Below are positions 1 through 7,713 of a DNA stretch of 14,270 nucleotides, piece by piece; position 1 is the first letter of the stretch, and every line of letters starts with the position of its first letter. The stretch spans positions 1 through 14,270 of the forward strand of contig JAKPQT010000398.1 of NCBI GenBank assembly GCA_029555885.1. Reading direction: 5' to 3'. The position numbers and the translations under genes were made by a program. This stretch comes from Chloroflexota bacterium (lineage in GTDB: Bacteria > Chloroflexota > Anaerolineae > CG2-30-64-16). The notes beneath the pieces were generated by a model that saw only the letters and a program-made list of their open reading frames with translations, made no database searches and was not told the origin of the DNA.

Positions 1-542
1 TCCATGCGCTTCTGGGCGGTCTCCTGCAGCCAGCGCAGCGTCGCGGCCTGCTCGTGGTCGTTGCACCCGCAGAGGAGCTGCCGTTCGACGAGGACAGCTT
101 CGACGTGGTCTTCTCGCACGAGGTCATCGAGCATGTGAACGATGACCGCCGCGCGGGCGCGGAGATGGTGCGCGTGCTCGCGCCCGGCGGCCGCATCGTG
201 CTGTTCTGCCCCAACCGGCTCTATCCCTTCGAGACCCACGGCCACTACTGGCGCGGCAAGTATCGCTTCGGCAACACTCCGCTCATCAACTGGCTGCCGA
301 ATCCCCTGCGCAACCGGCTGGCGCCCCATGTCCGGGCGTACACGCGCGGCGGCATCCGCAACCTGTTCGCGGGCCAGCCCGTCCGCATCATCCACCACAC
401 CGTCATCTACCCCGGCTTCGACAACATCGGCGCGCGGCGGCCCGCGCTGGGCCGCGTCCTGAAGCGCGTGCTCTACGCGCTGGAGCACACGCCCCTGCGC
501 TGGTTCGGGCTGAGCCACTTTGTCGTGCTGGAGCGCGCCTGA
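1..542 (+). CDS. Class I SAM-dependent methyltransferase, 5'-truncated
   Basis: The frame is open from the window edge (reading frame 3) to the TGA ending at 542; the true start lies outside. What remains is the C-terminal part of a Methyltransf_11-type domain. The acidic/aromatic stretch AEELPFDEDSFDVVFSHEVI is the usual motif II to post-II region, followed by EHV and the ARG/APGGRIVLF-like motif that precedes strand 5. The glycine-rich SAM-binding motif I should lie before position 1 and is not visible. The C-terminal part has HYWRGKYRF and WLPNPLRNRL, which resemble lipid or glycan-associated methyltransferases, but I cannot name the substrate. A GTG at 54 is an internal codon, not a credible start, because family homology extends upstream of it. 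The gene ends about 10 bases before the next promoter. Confidence 0.8.
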   Translation, partial: HALLGGLLQPAQRRGLLVVVAPAEELPFDEDSFDVVFSHEVIEHVNDDRRAGAEMVRVLAPGGRIVLFCPNRLYPFETHGHYWRGKYRFGNTPLINWLPNPLRNRLAPHVRAYTRGGIRNLFAGQPVRIIHHTVIYPGFDNIGARRPALGRVLKRVLYALEHTPLRWFGLSHFVVLERA

Positions 543-552
543 TTCACCTCTT

Positions 553-581
553 TTGCCATTCGTGCGGAAATCTGCTATTAT
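553..581 (+). promoter_or_regulatory. Sigma70-type promoter for the PBP operon
   Basis: TTGCCA (553-558) and TATTAT (576-581) are separated by exactly 17 bases; each hexamer matches the consensus at 5 of 6 positions. The site lies just after the methyltransferase stop and before the PBP gene, so transcription would start near 588 and leave a 5' UTR of about 60 bases. Confidence 0.65.
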
Positions 582-595
582 GTCCTTTACTACGC

Positions 596-617
596 GGGGG
601 GTAGGCAACTACCCTCC
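596..617 (+). promoter_or_regulatory. 5'-UTR hairpin with GCAA tetraloop
   Basis: Bases 596-604 pair with 609-617 in a 9-bp stem (one G-U pair at 598/615) closed by GCAA at 605-608, a GNRA tetraloop. It would sit about 8 bases into the transcript from the 553-581 promoter. No T-run follows it, so it is not a normal intrinsic terminator. It may protect the 5' end of the mRNA or limit readthrough from upstream; both roles are inference. Confidence 0.45.
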
Positions 618-649
618 GTCACTTTTACTGCCCGGATCGTGTTGCATCC

Positions 650-3600
650 ATGAATCGCACCCAACAAATCCAACGCTGGCGGCGTCACCGCCGCGCCAGG
701 GGCGGCCCGCGCTATGGCCGCTGGCTGCTGGCGCTGGTCGGCGGCTTCCTGCTGGTCAATGTTTTTCTGCTCGTCTCGATGGTGTTCGGCGCAGTTGCCA
801 GTGCGGCAGGCGTGTACTCCTTCTTCGCGCAAAACCTGCCGGATCCGACCTCCATTCAGACTGAACAAGTCAGCTATGAGACGGTCAAGATCTACGATCG
901 CACCGGAAAACACCTGCTGTACGAGTCCATCGACCCACGGCCCTTCCGCGGCGACCGCCAGTATCTCACGATCGACCAGATTCCCGACCTGGTGAAGGAC
1001 GCGACGGTCGCGCTCGAAGACCGCAGCTTTTACACCAACATCGGCGTCAATCCTCGCGGCCTGGCGCGCGCGTTGCTCTCCAACCTGCGCGGGCAGAGCA
1101 TCCAGGGCGCGAGCTCGATTACGCAGCAGCTGGTCAAGAATGTGCTCATCGACCCGGAGGAACGCTATCAGCAATCCTACGTGCGCAAGCTCAAGGAAGC
1201 CATTATGGCGATCGAGATCACGCGCATGTATCCGGGCCGCGAGGGGAAGGACCAGATACTCGAGTGGTATATCAACTATAACTTCTACGGCAACGCGGCA
1301 TACGGCATCGAGGCTGCGGCACGGGTCTACTACGACAAATCGGTGGCCGACCTGACGCTGGACGAGGTGGCCGTGCTGACCGCCATCCCGCAGTATCCGG
1401 GCCTGAACCCCTTCCAGGCGCCCGGCGATGCGTACCGCCGCCAGCGCAAGGTGCTCGACGCAATGGTGGAGGCGGGCTACCTCAAGCAGGCCGAGGCGGA
1501 CGCAGCCAAGCGCTACTTCAACACTCCGCTGCTGAACTACCTGGTCAAGGAAGGGCTGCTCTCGCAGGGCGACCTGCCGCTGATTGCGATGGGCGACCGG
1601 CCGGCCACCGCGCGCGGCCTGAATGCGCTCGTCAAGGCGGACGAGCTTACCCGCGAGGAGGCCGATGCGGCCAAGAAGCTGACGCACGGCCTGTGGCAGT
1701 ACACGCGCGAGTCTGCACAGGAGCGCTTCGAGGTGCCGGCGGATGCGCCGCACTTCGCGCTTTACGTCCTCCAGCAGCTCCAGGAGAAGTACAACACGCC
1801 GGAGGACCCCTACTTCATCTGGCAGAACGGCCTGCGGGTGTACACGACGCTCGATTGGGACTTGCAGGTGTATGCGGAGTGCGTCGCCCGCAGCCACATC
1901 GCCTCGATGCAGTGGCGCGATGCGAAGCCCTGCCAGAACGACCTGGCGACGCTCCCGCCTGTGCCGGAGGCGCTATTGCAGAAGTTTGACCACGAGGTCT
2001 CTAACGCGTCGGTCGTTGCGATTCGTCCGACTACGGGTGAAGTGCTGGTGATGGTCGGCAGCCTGGATTACTTCGATGACTCCATCGACGGTCAGGTCAA
2101 TGTCGCGCTGGCTGAACGGCAGCCCGGTTCTTCTTTCAAACCCTACACCTACCTGACCGCGTTCGAGTCGGGCAACTTCGCGCCGGCGTCGATGGCGATG
2201 GACGTGCGCACGGTCTTCCCCGACCCCGGCAACCCGCCCTATGCGCCGGAGAACTACGACCGGCGCTATCATGGGCCGCAGTCGCTGCGCCAGGCGTTGC
2301 AGCGGTCGTACAACATCCCGGCCGTCTGGCTGATGGACCAGGTGGGCATCTCGAACGTCATCAAGACCGCGCGGCGCGTCGGCGTCAGCAGCCTCGACAA
2401 CGAACTCAGCTCCTACGGGTTGAGCCTGACCCTGGGCGGCGGGGAGGTTTCGCTGCTCGACCACACCTACGCATTCAGCGTCTTCGCCAACGGCGGCGTG
2501 ATGGCCGGCCAGCCGATTCCGGAGGAACTCCAGCGGCCCGGCTATCGCAAGCTCGACCCGGTGTTTGTGCTCAAGGTCGAAGACAAGGATGGCAAATCCC
2601 TGGAGGAATATCGCCAGCCCACGACCGAACGGGTCGTGGAACCGGCGCCGATGTACCTTCTGAACAACGTGCTGAGCGACAATGGCCCGCGGCCTGCCGC
2701 CTTCGGCAGCTACGCGAACTATCTGACGCTGCCCAACCGGCCCGTCGCAGCCAAGACCGGTACGACTAACATGTGGCTGGATGCCTGGACGATGGGCTAT
2801 ACGCCGCAACTGGCGGTGGGCGTTTGGACGGGCAACAGCGACAACAAGCCCATGAAGCTGGCCGACGGCTCGATTACCGCCGCGCCCATCTTCCACCGTG
2901 TGCTGGCCAAAGGTGTGGAGGGGCTGCCCGCGCAGGGGTGGGAGCAGCCACCCGGCCTGGTGCGGGTGCAGGTCTGCGTGCCGTCCGGCCTGCTGCCGAC
3001 ACCCGATTGTCCGTCCACCACATCGGACCTGTTCCTGGCGGGCAAGGCGCCGGTCATGCAGGACAACATGTACCAGGCGTTCGAGATCAACAGCGAGAAC
3101 GGCAAGCGGGCCTCCGCCTGCACGCCGCCGGAGCTCATCCAGCGCGTCGTCTACCAGGTCTACCCGTCCACCGCGGCAGATTACGTGCGCGCACAGGGCA
3201 TTCCCCAGCCGCCGGTGGAGGTGGATGGGCCGTGCGGCGGCGGCGAGCTGGCCGGCGATGTCGCCATCGGTGAGCCGTACATCGGCGCGCGCGTCAAGGG
3301 CGGCGTGCAGATTACCGGCAACGCACGGTCCGGTGACTTCCGCGCCTTCAAGGTCGAGGTCGCGTCCGCACAGGCCCCGGATCAGTGGATTCCCATCGGC
3401 GGCGAGCACTTCGAGCAGATCAGCAACGGCCCGCTGGAGTTTTGGGATACGACCGGGTTCGACGGGCTGTACACGCTGCGGCTGGTCGTCATGGAGCACA
3501 GCGGCAACGTGCTGACCTACGAGTCGCCCATCGTCGTGGACAACGGCGCGCCGAGCATCAATATCATTAATCCATCTCAGGATCAGCTTTACTACATGGA

Positions 3601-3979
3601 GATTCATGAGCTGGTGAGCCTGACCGCGGACGCGCAGGACACCTGGGAGATGGACAAGGTCGTGTTCTACCTGGACGATGCCGCCATCGGAGAGACCACG
3701 GTCGCGCCGTTCAGCGTGCGCTGGACCATCCGCATGGCCGACGTGATGCCCAGGGGCGGCGGCACAGAACGCGCAACCGTCAAGAAGCTGGACGGCACGA
3801 CTGCCGAGATCACGATTTCCACGCGCGGCAATGGCTCCGGCGCAGCGGTTATGGACGGCCAGCTTGTCGAGATGCATACGGTGCACGCGGTGGCATTCGA
3901 CCGCGCAGGGAATGAAACCAAGAGCGAACCCGTGCGTTTCTTCGTGATGCACAAGCCCAAGGATGCTGCGCAACCCTGA
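650..3979 (+). CDS. Bifunctional class A penicillin-binding protein (PBP1A-like) with Ig-like C-terminal tail
   Basis: Membrane-anchored peptidoglycan synthase that polymerises lipid II (GT51 domain) and cross-links the stem peptides (transpeptidase domain) outside the membrane. A basic N-terminus is followed by one membrane segment (about residues 25-55). GT51 motifs are EDRSFY at 123-128, with the catalytic Glu123, and GASSITQQL at 153-161. Transpeptidase motifs are SSFK at 494-497 (nucleophile Ser494), SYN at 553-555 and KTGTT at 702-706, so both activities should be intact. An extra segment of about 80 residues (290-370) separates the two domains. After residue 770 comes a tail of over 300 residues with two beta-rich, Ig-like segments (about 870-965 and 967-1100). 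The total of 1109 aa is longer than most PBP1A proteins. The ATG at 650 is the first sensible start; its ribosome-binding site is weak. The surE gene follows within about 15 bases. Confidence 0.95.
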   Translation: MNRTQQIQRWRRHRRARGGPRYGRWLLALVGGFLLVNVFLLVSMVFGAVASAAGVYSFFAQNLPDPTSIQTEQVSYETVKIYDRTGKHLLYESIDPRPFRGDRQYLTIDQIPDLVKDATVALEDRSFYTNIGVNPRGLARALLSNLRGQSIQGASSITQQLVKNVLIDPEERYQQSYVRKLKEAIMAIEITRMYPGREGKDQILEWYINYNFYGNAAYGIEAAARVYYDKSVADLTLDEVAVLTAIPQYPGLNPFQAPGDAYRRQRKVLDAMVEAGYLKQAEADAAKRYFNTPLLNYLVKEGLLSQGDLPLIAMGDRPATARGLNALVKADELTREEADAAKKLTHGLWQYTRESAQERFEVPADAPHFALYVLQQLQEKYNTPEDPYFIWQNGLRVYTTLDWDLQVYAECVARSHIASMQWRDAKPCQNDLATLPPVPEALLQKFDHEVSNASVVAIRPTTGEVLVMVGSLDYFDDSIDGQVNVALAERQPGSSFKPYTYLTAFESGNFAPASMAMDVRTVFPDPGNPPYAPENYDRRYHGPQSLRQALQRSYNIPAVWLMDQVGISNVIKTARRVGVSSLDNELSSYGLSLTLGGGEVSLLDHTYAFSVFANGGVMAGQPIPEELQRPGYRKLDPVFVLKVEDKDGKSLEEYRQPTTERVVEPAPMYLLNNVLSDNGPRPAAFGSYANYLTLPNRPVAAKTGTTNMWLDAWTMGYTPQLAVGVWTGNSDNKPMKLADGSITAAPIFHRVLAKGVEGLPAQGWEQPPGLVRVQVCVPSGLLPTPDCPSTTSDLFLAGKAPVMQDNMYQAFEINSENGKRASACTPPELIQRVVYQVYPSTAADYVRAQGIPQPPVEVDGPCGGGELAGDVAIGEPYIGARVKGGVQITGNARSGDFRAFKVEVASAQAPDQWIPIGGEHFEQISNGPLEFWDTTGFDGLYTLRLVVMEHSGNVLTYESPIVVDNGAPSINIINPSQDQLYYMEIHELVSLTADAQDTWEMDKVVFYLDDAAIGETTVAPFSVRWTIRMADVMPRGGGTERATVKKLDGTTAEITISTRGNGSGAAVMDGQLVEMHTVHAVAFDRAGNETKSEPVRFFVMHKPKDAAQP

Positions 3980-3992
3980 GATGTCACAGGCT

Positions 3993-4766
3993 ATGCCTAA
4001 CATTCTCATCACCAACGATGACGGGCACCAGGTTCCGGCCATCGCGGCATTGGTCGCGGCACTCAAGACCGTCGGCAACGTGGTCGTGTTCGTGCCCGAC
4101 CACAACTGGTCTGCCGCGGGCCACACCAAGACGATGCACAAGCCGCTGCGGGTGAGCGAGGCGCAGTTGCCCGATGGCACGCCCCTGTACGTCACCAGCG
4201 GCACGCCGTCCGATTGCGTCGGGCTGGCGTTGCTCGGCGTCGTGCCGCAGCCGCCGGACCTGATCGTCTCCGGCATCAACCAGGGCGCGAACCTGGGGTA
4301 TGACATGACCTACTCCGGGACGGTGGCTGCGGCCATGGAAGCCGCAGTGAACGGGCTGCCCGCGATTGCCGCTTCGCAGGAGGAAACGGAGGATGGCCGC
4401 GGCGACCTGGCGTTCGCGGCAAATGTGCTGGCGCAGTTGGCGCGGCAGACGCTGGCGCACGGCCTGGGGCCGGGCTGTCTACTCAACGTTAACTTCCCGG
4501 CCCTGCCGCGCAGCGCAGTGCGTGGGATCCAGGTCACGCGGCTGGGCCAGCGCGTCTATCGCGACGCGCTCATCCGGCGGCTGGACCCGCGCGGCCGACC
4601 CTACTACTGGATCGGCGGCGATGTGCCAGACGGCATACCCGAGGATGGGACCGATATCGGCGCGCTGAGCCAGGGCTATGTGTCCGTGACGCCGCTCACG
4701 CTGGATATGACCGCAGAGCGTGAGTTGGTGGGCCTGCGCACCTGGGATTGGCAGTTGCAGTCATGA
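3993..4766 (+). CDS. surE: 5'/3'-nucleotidase SurE
   Basis: SurE is a metal-dependent phosphatase that removes phosphate from nucleoside monophosphates. The protein starts MPNILITNDDG, with the paired acidic metal ligands Asp9 and Asp10. SAAGHTKT supplies the conserved Ser40, and SGINQGAN gives Asn96, matching the four metal ligands known for the family. TSGTPSDCVGLAL and TYSGTVAAAMEA are further family signatures. From 3993 the product is 257 aa, normal for SurE. In-frame ATGs at 3963 and 3981 would add 10 or 4 residues; the 3963 start would overlap the PBP gene. I prefer 3993 because the family usually begins right at the first strand, but no good ribosome-binding site decides it. The gene is probably cotranscribed with the PBP gene and overlaps the next gene by an ATGA junction. 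Confidence 0.93.
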   Translation: MPNILITNDDGHQVPAIAALVAALKTVGNVVVFVPDHNWSAAGHTKTMHKPLRVSEAQLPDGTPLYVTSGTPSDCVGLALLGVVPQPPDLIVSGINQGANLGYDMTYSGTVAAAMEAAVNGLPAIAASQEETEDGRGDLAFAANVLAQLARQTLAHGLGPGCLLNVNFPALPRSAVRGIQVTRLGQRVYRDALIRRLDPRGRPYYWIGGDVPDGIPEDGTDIGALSQGYVSVTPLTLDMTAERELVGLRTWDWQLQS

Positions 4767-5659
4767 GCTTCAAACCGATGCCCTGTTCCGATCGCTGGAG
4801 CGGCCTGGTGGCGCTGCTGGTCTTCGGCCTGCTGGATTATACCCTCGTCCGGCAGGTGATGAGCCGGCCCATCGACGGCCTGAGCTTCCTGCTGGGATTC
4901 AGCGCGGTGGTCATCCCGTTCGTGATGGCCTATATCGCCTATCGCACTCTCGGCGCGTTCACCCTGGAGTACTGGATCGACCGGGACGCAGTGACGGTCG
5001 TGTGGGGTCTGACGCGGCACATCGTGCCGCTGACCCACATCGAACAAATCCTCACCAACCCTGCGCTGCAACCCCGGCAAGGCCCCCGGCTCTGGCATTG
5101 GCCGTGTCCGTTTCGTCGCCGTCTGCGCTGTGATCGGCTGGGGGTCGTGAATGCTTACGCGACGCAGCCTCTTAGCGAACAGCTTGTCCTTGTGACGCCC
5201 GCTGAAAGCTACGGCCTGTCGCCGGCGGATCGTGAGGGCTTCGTCCGGGCGCTTCAGGACCGCTATGCCCTCGGCGCGGCGCGGCCCATTCAACCGGAGC
5301 TTCGTCGTCCGCCCATCTGGACGTGGCCGCTCTGGCGTGATCGGGCAGCCCTATTTCTGATTGCCGCGGGGCTCTTCGGCGTGATATTGATGTTCGCGGT
5401 CCTCTCATTCCTCTTTCCCTATCTTTCGGCTGATCTGCCGCTCCATTTCGATGTCAACGGCCTGCCCGACCGCATCGCGTCGAAGTCCGGCCTGTTTGGC
5501 CTGCCGGTCATCGGGCTAGTGACGTGGTTGTTCAACACGGTGGTGGGCATCTGGTTGTACCGGCGCATCCAGCGGGGCGCCGCATACCTGTTGTGGGGTG
5601 GCGCGATGGTCGTCCAGGGGATTACCGGGCTGGCGTTGTTCAATCTGATGCGGTGGTAG
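4763..5659 (+). CDS. Membrane protein with PH-like region and DUF1648 domain
   Basis: The ATG at 4763 overlaps the surE stop in an ATGA junction, so translation is probably coupled; this decides the start over the in-frame site at 4748. The 298-aa protein has two N-terminal hydrophobic segments (about 13-30 and 38-60). Next is a region (65-170) with the pattern YWIDRDAVTVVWGLTRHIVPLTHIEQI, which resembles bacterial PH-type domains that follow paired membrane helices. Three more membrane segments lie at about 195-220, 245-267 and 272-294. Between them LPLHFDVNGLPDRIASKSG is the DUF1648 signature, LPxHF plus a DR..SK motif. The function is unknown. The neighbours do not fix a role; it could be a membrane sensor or structural partner, but this is guesswork. 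Domain calls are by eye. Confidence 0.8.
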   Translation: MSFKPMPCSDRWSGLVALLVFGLLDYTLVRQVMSRPIDGLSFLLGFSAVVIPFVMAYIAYRTLGAFTLEYWIDRDAVTVVWGLTRHIVPLTHIEQILTNPALQPRQGPRLWHWPCPFRRRLRCDRLGVVNAYATQPLSEQLVLVTPAESYGLSPADREGFVRALQDRYALGAARPIQPELRRPPIWTWPLWRDRAALFLIAAGLFGVILMFAVLSFLFPYLSADLPLHFDVNGLPDRIASKSGLFGLPVIGLVTWLFNTVVGIWLYRRIQRGAAYLLWGGAMVVQGITGLALFNLMRW

Positions 5660-5721
5660 CCACCGGTGCGGTGGTAGCCACCGGTGCGGTGGCAGCCGCC
5701 GATGCGGTGGTGGCTGGAGGG
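5650..5721 (+). repeat. 18-bp tandem repeat, about four units
   Basis: GCGGTGGTAGCCACCGGT at 5650-5667 is repeated exactly at 5668-5685, then degenerates at 5686-5703 (four changes) and 5704-5721. Each full unit holds a small inverted repeat, GGTGG-TAG-CCACC. The TAG in the first unit (5657-5659) is the stop codon of the upstream membrane protein, and the second unit places another in-frame TAG at 5675-5677. The fourth unit runs into GGAGGGGG, the likely ribosome-binding site of the DUF92 gene. Confidence 0.85.
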
Positions 5722-5736
5722 GGCGTTACGCAAGAC

Positions 5737-6582
5737 GTGCTTTTCCGCCTCGTGTTGGGGCTGGTGCTTAGCAGCGCGATCGGCTTCGTGGCGTATCGCC
5801 GCGGCTCGCTGGCGGGCAGCGGCGTGGGCGGGGCCGTCCTCATCGGCACGACCATCTTCGGCTTCGGCGGCTGGGTGCGTGGGCTGTTGCTGATCGCTTT
5901 CTTCGTCAGCTCCAGCGCGCTGTCGCATTACCGGAAAACGCAGAAGGCCGCCCTGGCGGAGAAGTTCGCCAAGGGCAGCCGCCGGGATCTAAGCCAGACG
6001 CTGGCGAACGGCGGGGTAGCTGCTCTGCTGGCAGTGCTCATCGGCCTGGCCGGCTCCGATGTTGCGTTCTATCCGGTCCTGGCGCTGGGATTTCTCGGCG
6101 CACTGGCGACCGTCAACGCGGATACCTGGGCAACCGAGCTGGGTGTGCTGGCGCGGCGCTCACCGCGCCTGATTACGACGGGCCGGCCGGTGCCCGTGGG
6201 CACTTCGGGCGGCATTACGCGCACGGGCACGCTGGCCGCGCTGGCCGGTGCGCTGCTCATCGGAGCTGCCGCGTTCGTGCTGATCCAGCTTGCCGCGCGC
6301 GCAACCACCGGCGCGTGGCTGTGGAGCGACTGGATCGTTATTCCGGTCGCGGCCGTCAGCGGGCTGGCCGGCGCGCTGTTCGACAGCCTGCTCGGCGCGA
6401 CCGTGCAGGCCATCTACGTCTGCGACCGCTGCGGGACGGAGACGGAGCGCACGGTGCACCGCTGCGGCACAGCGACGCGGCGCGTGCGCGGGTGGCCCTG
6501 GCTGAACAACGAGGGCGTCAATTTTCTGGCCTCGGTTGCCGGCGCGCTGGTCGCCGCGGGGCTGGCATTCGTCATCATGTGA
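5737..6582 (+). CDS. DUF92 family membrane protein
   Basis: DUF92 proteins are multi-pass membrane proteins; the plant relative VTE6 is a phytyl-phosphate kinase, but bacterial members are mostly uncharacterised. Here 281 aa contain about six hydrophobic segments. Family signatures are SHYRKTQK (63-70), NADTWATELG (127-136), PVPVGTSGGIT (151-161) and GLAGALFDSLLGATVQ (209-224). C229, C232, H241 and C243 form a short zinc-ribbon-like motif before the final helix. The frame is open back to a GTG at 5524, inside the previous gene, but that extension runs through the 18-bp repeat and has no domain character. I chose the GTG at 5737 because GGAGGGGG (5716-5723) lies about 13 bases upstream and the first membrane segment begins there. 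An isoprenoid- or lipid-phosphate role is only a family-based guess. Confidence 0.82.
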   Translation: MLFRLVLGLVLSSAIGFVAYRRGSLAGSGVGGAVLIGTTIFGFGGWVRGLLLIAFFVSSSALSHYRKTQKAALAEKFAKGSRRDLSQTLANGGVAALLAVLIGLAGSDVAFYPVLALGFLGALATVNADTWATELGVLARRSPRLITTGRPVPVGTSGGITRTGTLAALAGALLIGAAAFVLIQLAARATTGAWLWSDWIVIPVAAVSGLAGALFDSLLGATVQAIYVCDRCGTETERTVHRCGTATRRVRGWPWLNNEGVNFLASVAGALVAAGLAFVIM

Positions 6583-6587
6583 AGCAA

Positions 6588-6727
6588 CCTGAGCGGAGGG
6601 CGCCGCAGACAAGCTCTGCCTGGCTGCGACGCACGTAGTCGAAGCGCTGCACTCCTCGCCGCCGAAGAACCGCATCCTTCGACTGGCCGCATGTGGTCAA
6701 CGACGTTGAGCCGACCACCCGCTCAGG
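6588..6727. repeat. Hairpin-rich intergenic repeat, copy A
   Basis: The ends are inverted copies: CCTGAGCGG (6588-6596) and CCGCTCAGG (6719-6727). Nested inside are a hairpin GCAGA/TCTGC (6605-6609/6615-6619), an inverted pair AGTCGAAG (6637-6644)/CTTCGACT (6677-6684), and CAACGACGTTG near 6698-6708. A related copy B lies beyond the next gene. It begins six bases after the DUF92 stop and contains no convincing gene. Confidence 0.8.
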
Positions 6728-6736
6728 ATGCTTTCG

Positions 6737-6764
6737 TAATTCGCAATTCGTCATTCTCAATTCG
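6737..6764 (+). repeat. Tandem heptamer array, four units
   Basis: Four consecutive 7-bp units: TAATTCG, CAATTCG, TCATTCT and CAATTCG. The array lies between repeat copy A and the GT2 start codon, 12 bases upstream of the ATG, so it is in the 5' leader of that gene. It is AT-richer than its surroundings. Confidence 0.75.
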
Positions 6765-6776
6765 TCCGGAATCGCC

Positions 6777-7517
6777 ATGACCGACCAACTTGAACCCCTG
6801 ATGACCATCATCATCCCTGCGTACAACGAGGAGCACCGATTGCCGCGCTCGCTGGACAAGATCGTCGCGTTCATCGCAGCGCAGAAGGATGAGTTCGAGG
6901 TGCTGATCGTCGAGAACGGCAGCCAAGACCGTACGACGGAAGTTGCTGAGACATACGCCGCGCGCTATCCCTACATCCATGTGCTGCACAGCGAGAAGGG
7001 CAAGGGTGCGGCGGTGCGTGCGGGGATGCTGGCCGGCCGCGGGCGCTACCTGTTCATGTGCGACTCGGACCTGTCGATGCCTATCACGGAGGTGTGTAAG
7101 TTTCTGCCGCCAGAACTGACAGGGTATGACATCGCAATCGCCTCGCGCGAGGGACCGGGCGCACACCGCTACGGTGAGCCTGCCTACCGTCACCTGATGG
7201 GCCGGGTCTTCAACCTGATCATCCGCGTACTGGCGATTCCGCACCTGCAGGACACGCAGTGCGGGTTCAAGAGCTTCCGGCGGGATGTGGCGCAGGAGGT
7301 GTTCAGTTGCCTGACCATGACCGGCTGGTCATTCGATGTCGAGGCGCTGTTCATCGCGCTGCGCCGCGGCTACAAGGTCATTCCGGTACCGGTGGATTGG
7401 TACTTCGACGCTGACAGCCGCGTCAACCCGCTGCATGACACCTGGCGCATGTTCCGCGATGTCGTGAAGATTCGCCTCAAGGGGCTGCGCGGGGCGTATG
7501 ATCGTCCGTGCTCATGA
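6777..7517 (+). CDS. GT2 family glycosyltransferase, dolichyl/polyprenyl-phosphate hexose synthase-like
   Basis: Expected to transfer a hexose from a nucleotide sugar to a polyprenyl phosphate on the cytoplasmic membrane face, as Alg5/DPG synthase relatives do. The 246-aa product begins TIIIPAYNEEHRLPRSL (10-26), the GT-A nucleotide-binding start. It continues with VENGSQDRT (45-53), EKGKGAAVRAGM (73-84), the DXD-type metal site CDSDLS (95-100, Asp96 and Asp98), DTQCGFKSFRR (159-169) and GWSFDVEALF (183-192), all typical of this subfamily. There is no C-terminal membrane domain, so it is the short, soluble or peripheral type. An in-frame GTG/ATG at 6693 would add 28 residues translated from repeat copy A and the heptamers, so I chose the ATG at 6777. 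The gene is bracketed by repeat copies A and B, with no same-strand partner close by. Confidence 0.9.
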   Translation: MTDQLEPLMTIIIPAYNEEHRLPRSLDKIVAFIAAQKDEFEVLIVENGSQDRTTEVAETYAARYPYIHVLHSEKGKGAAVRAGMLAGRGRYLFMCDSDLSMPITEVCKFLPPELTGYDIAIASREGPGAHRYGEPAYRHLMGRVFNLIIRVLAIPHLQDTQCGFKSFRRDVAQEVFSCLTMTGWSFDVEALFIALRRGYKVIPVPVDWYFDADSRVNPLHDTWRMFRDVVKIRLKGLRGAYDRPCS

Positions 7518-7547
7518 GGTAGCTTGCGCGGCGAGGGCAAGGGAAGC

Positions 7548-7683
7548 GCGTCCTGAGCGGAGCGACCGACCAGGCAAAGCCTGGCTGGGAGGGAGCGCAG
7601 TCGAAGGAGCGCCGCCGGAAAAGGCACCCTTCGACTAATCTTGCGCCGTGTTCACGCTTGCGCCGTCCACCCGCTCAGGATGC
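7548..7683. repeat. Hairpin-rich intergenic repeat, copy B
   Basis: Related to copy A, same orientation. The ends GCGTCCTGAGCGG (7548-7560) and CCGCTCAGGATGC (7671-7683) are inverted with one mismatch in 13. Inside are CCAGGC-AAA-GCCTGG (7570-7584), AGTCGAAG (7599-7606)/CTTCGACT (7629-7636) and a direct repeat of CTTGCGCCGT (7640-7649, 7657-7666). It fills most of the gap after the GT2 stop, between convergent genes, and its hairpins could end transcription from both sides. Confidence 0.82.
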
Positions 7684-7713
7684 TCGTGTCTCAGACAGCG
7701 CGAGCGCCCGTGC

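Noticed and set aside
590..1897. Open frame of 435 codons on the minus strand, opposite the 5' half of the PBP gene
   Set aside because: Shadow of the PBP coding frame; the opposite strand carries clear GT51 motifs.
1973..4306. Long open frame of 777 codons on the minus strand, opposite the PBP and surE genes
   Set aside because: It lies antisense to two clear protein families, has no recognisable domain, and is expected from the codon bias of GC-rich genes.
5524..5736. Upstream extension of the DUF92 gene from an alternative start inside the previous gene
   Set aside because: The added residues come from the opposite-frame reading of the previous gene and the 18-bp repeat; the ribosome-binding site favours 5737.
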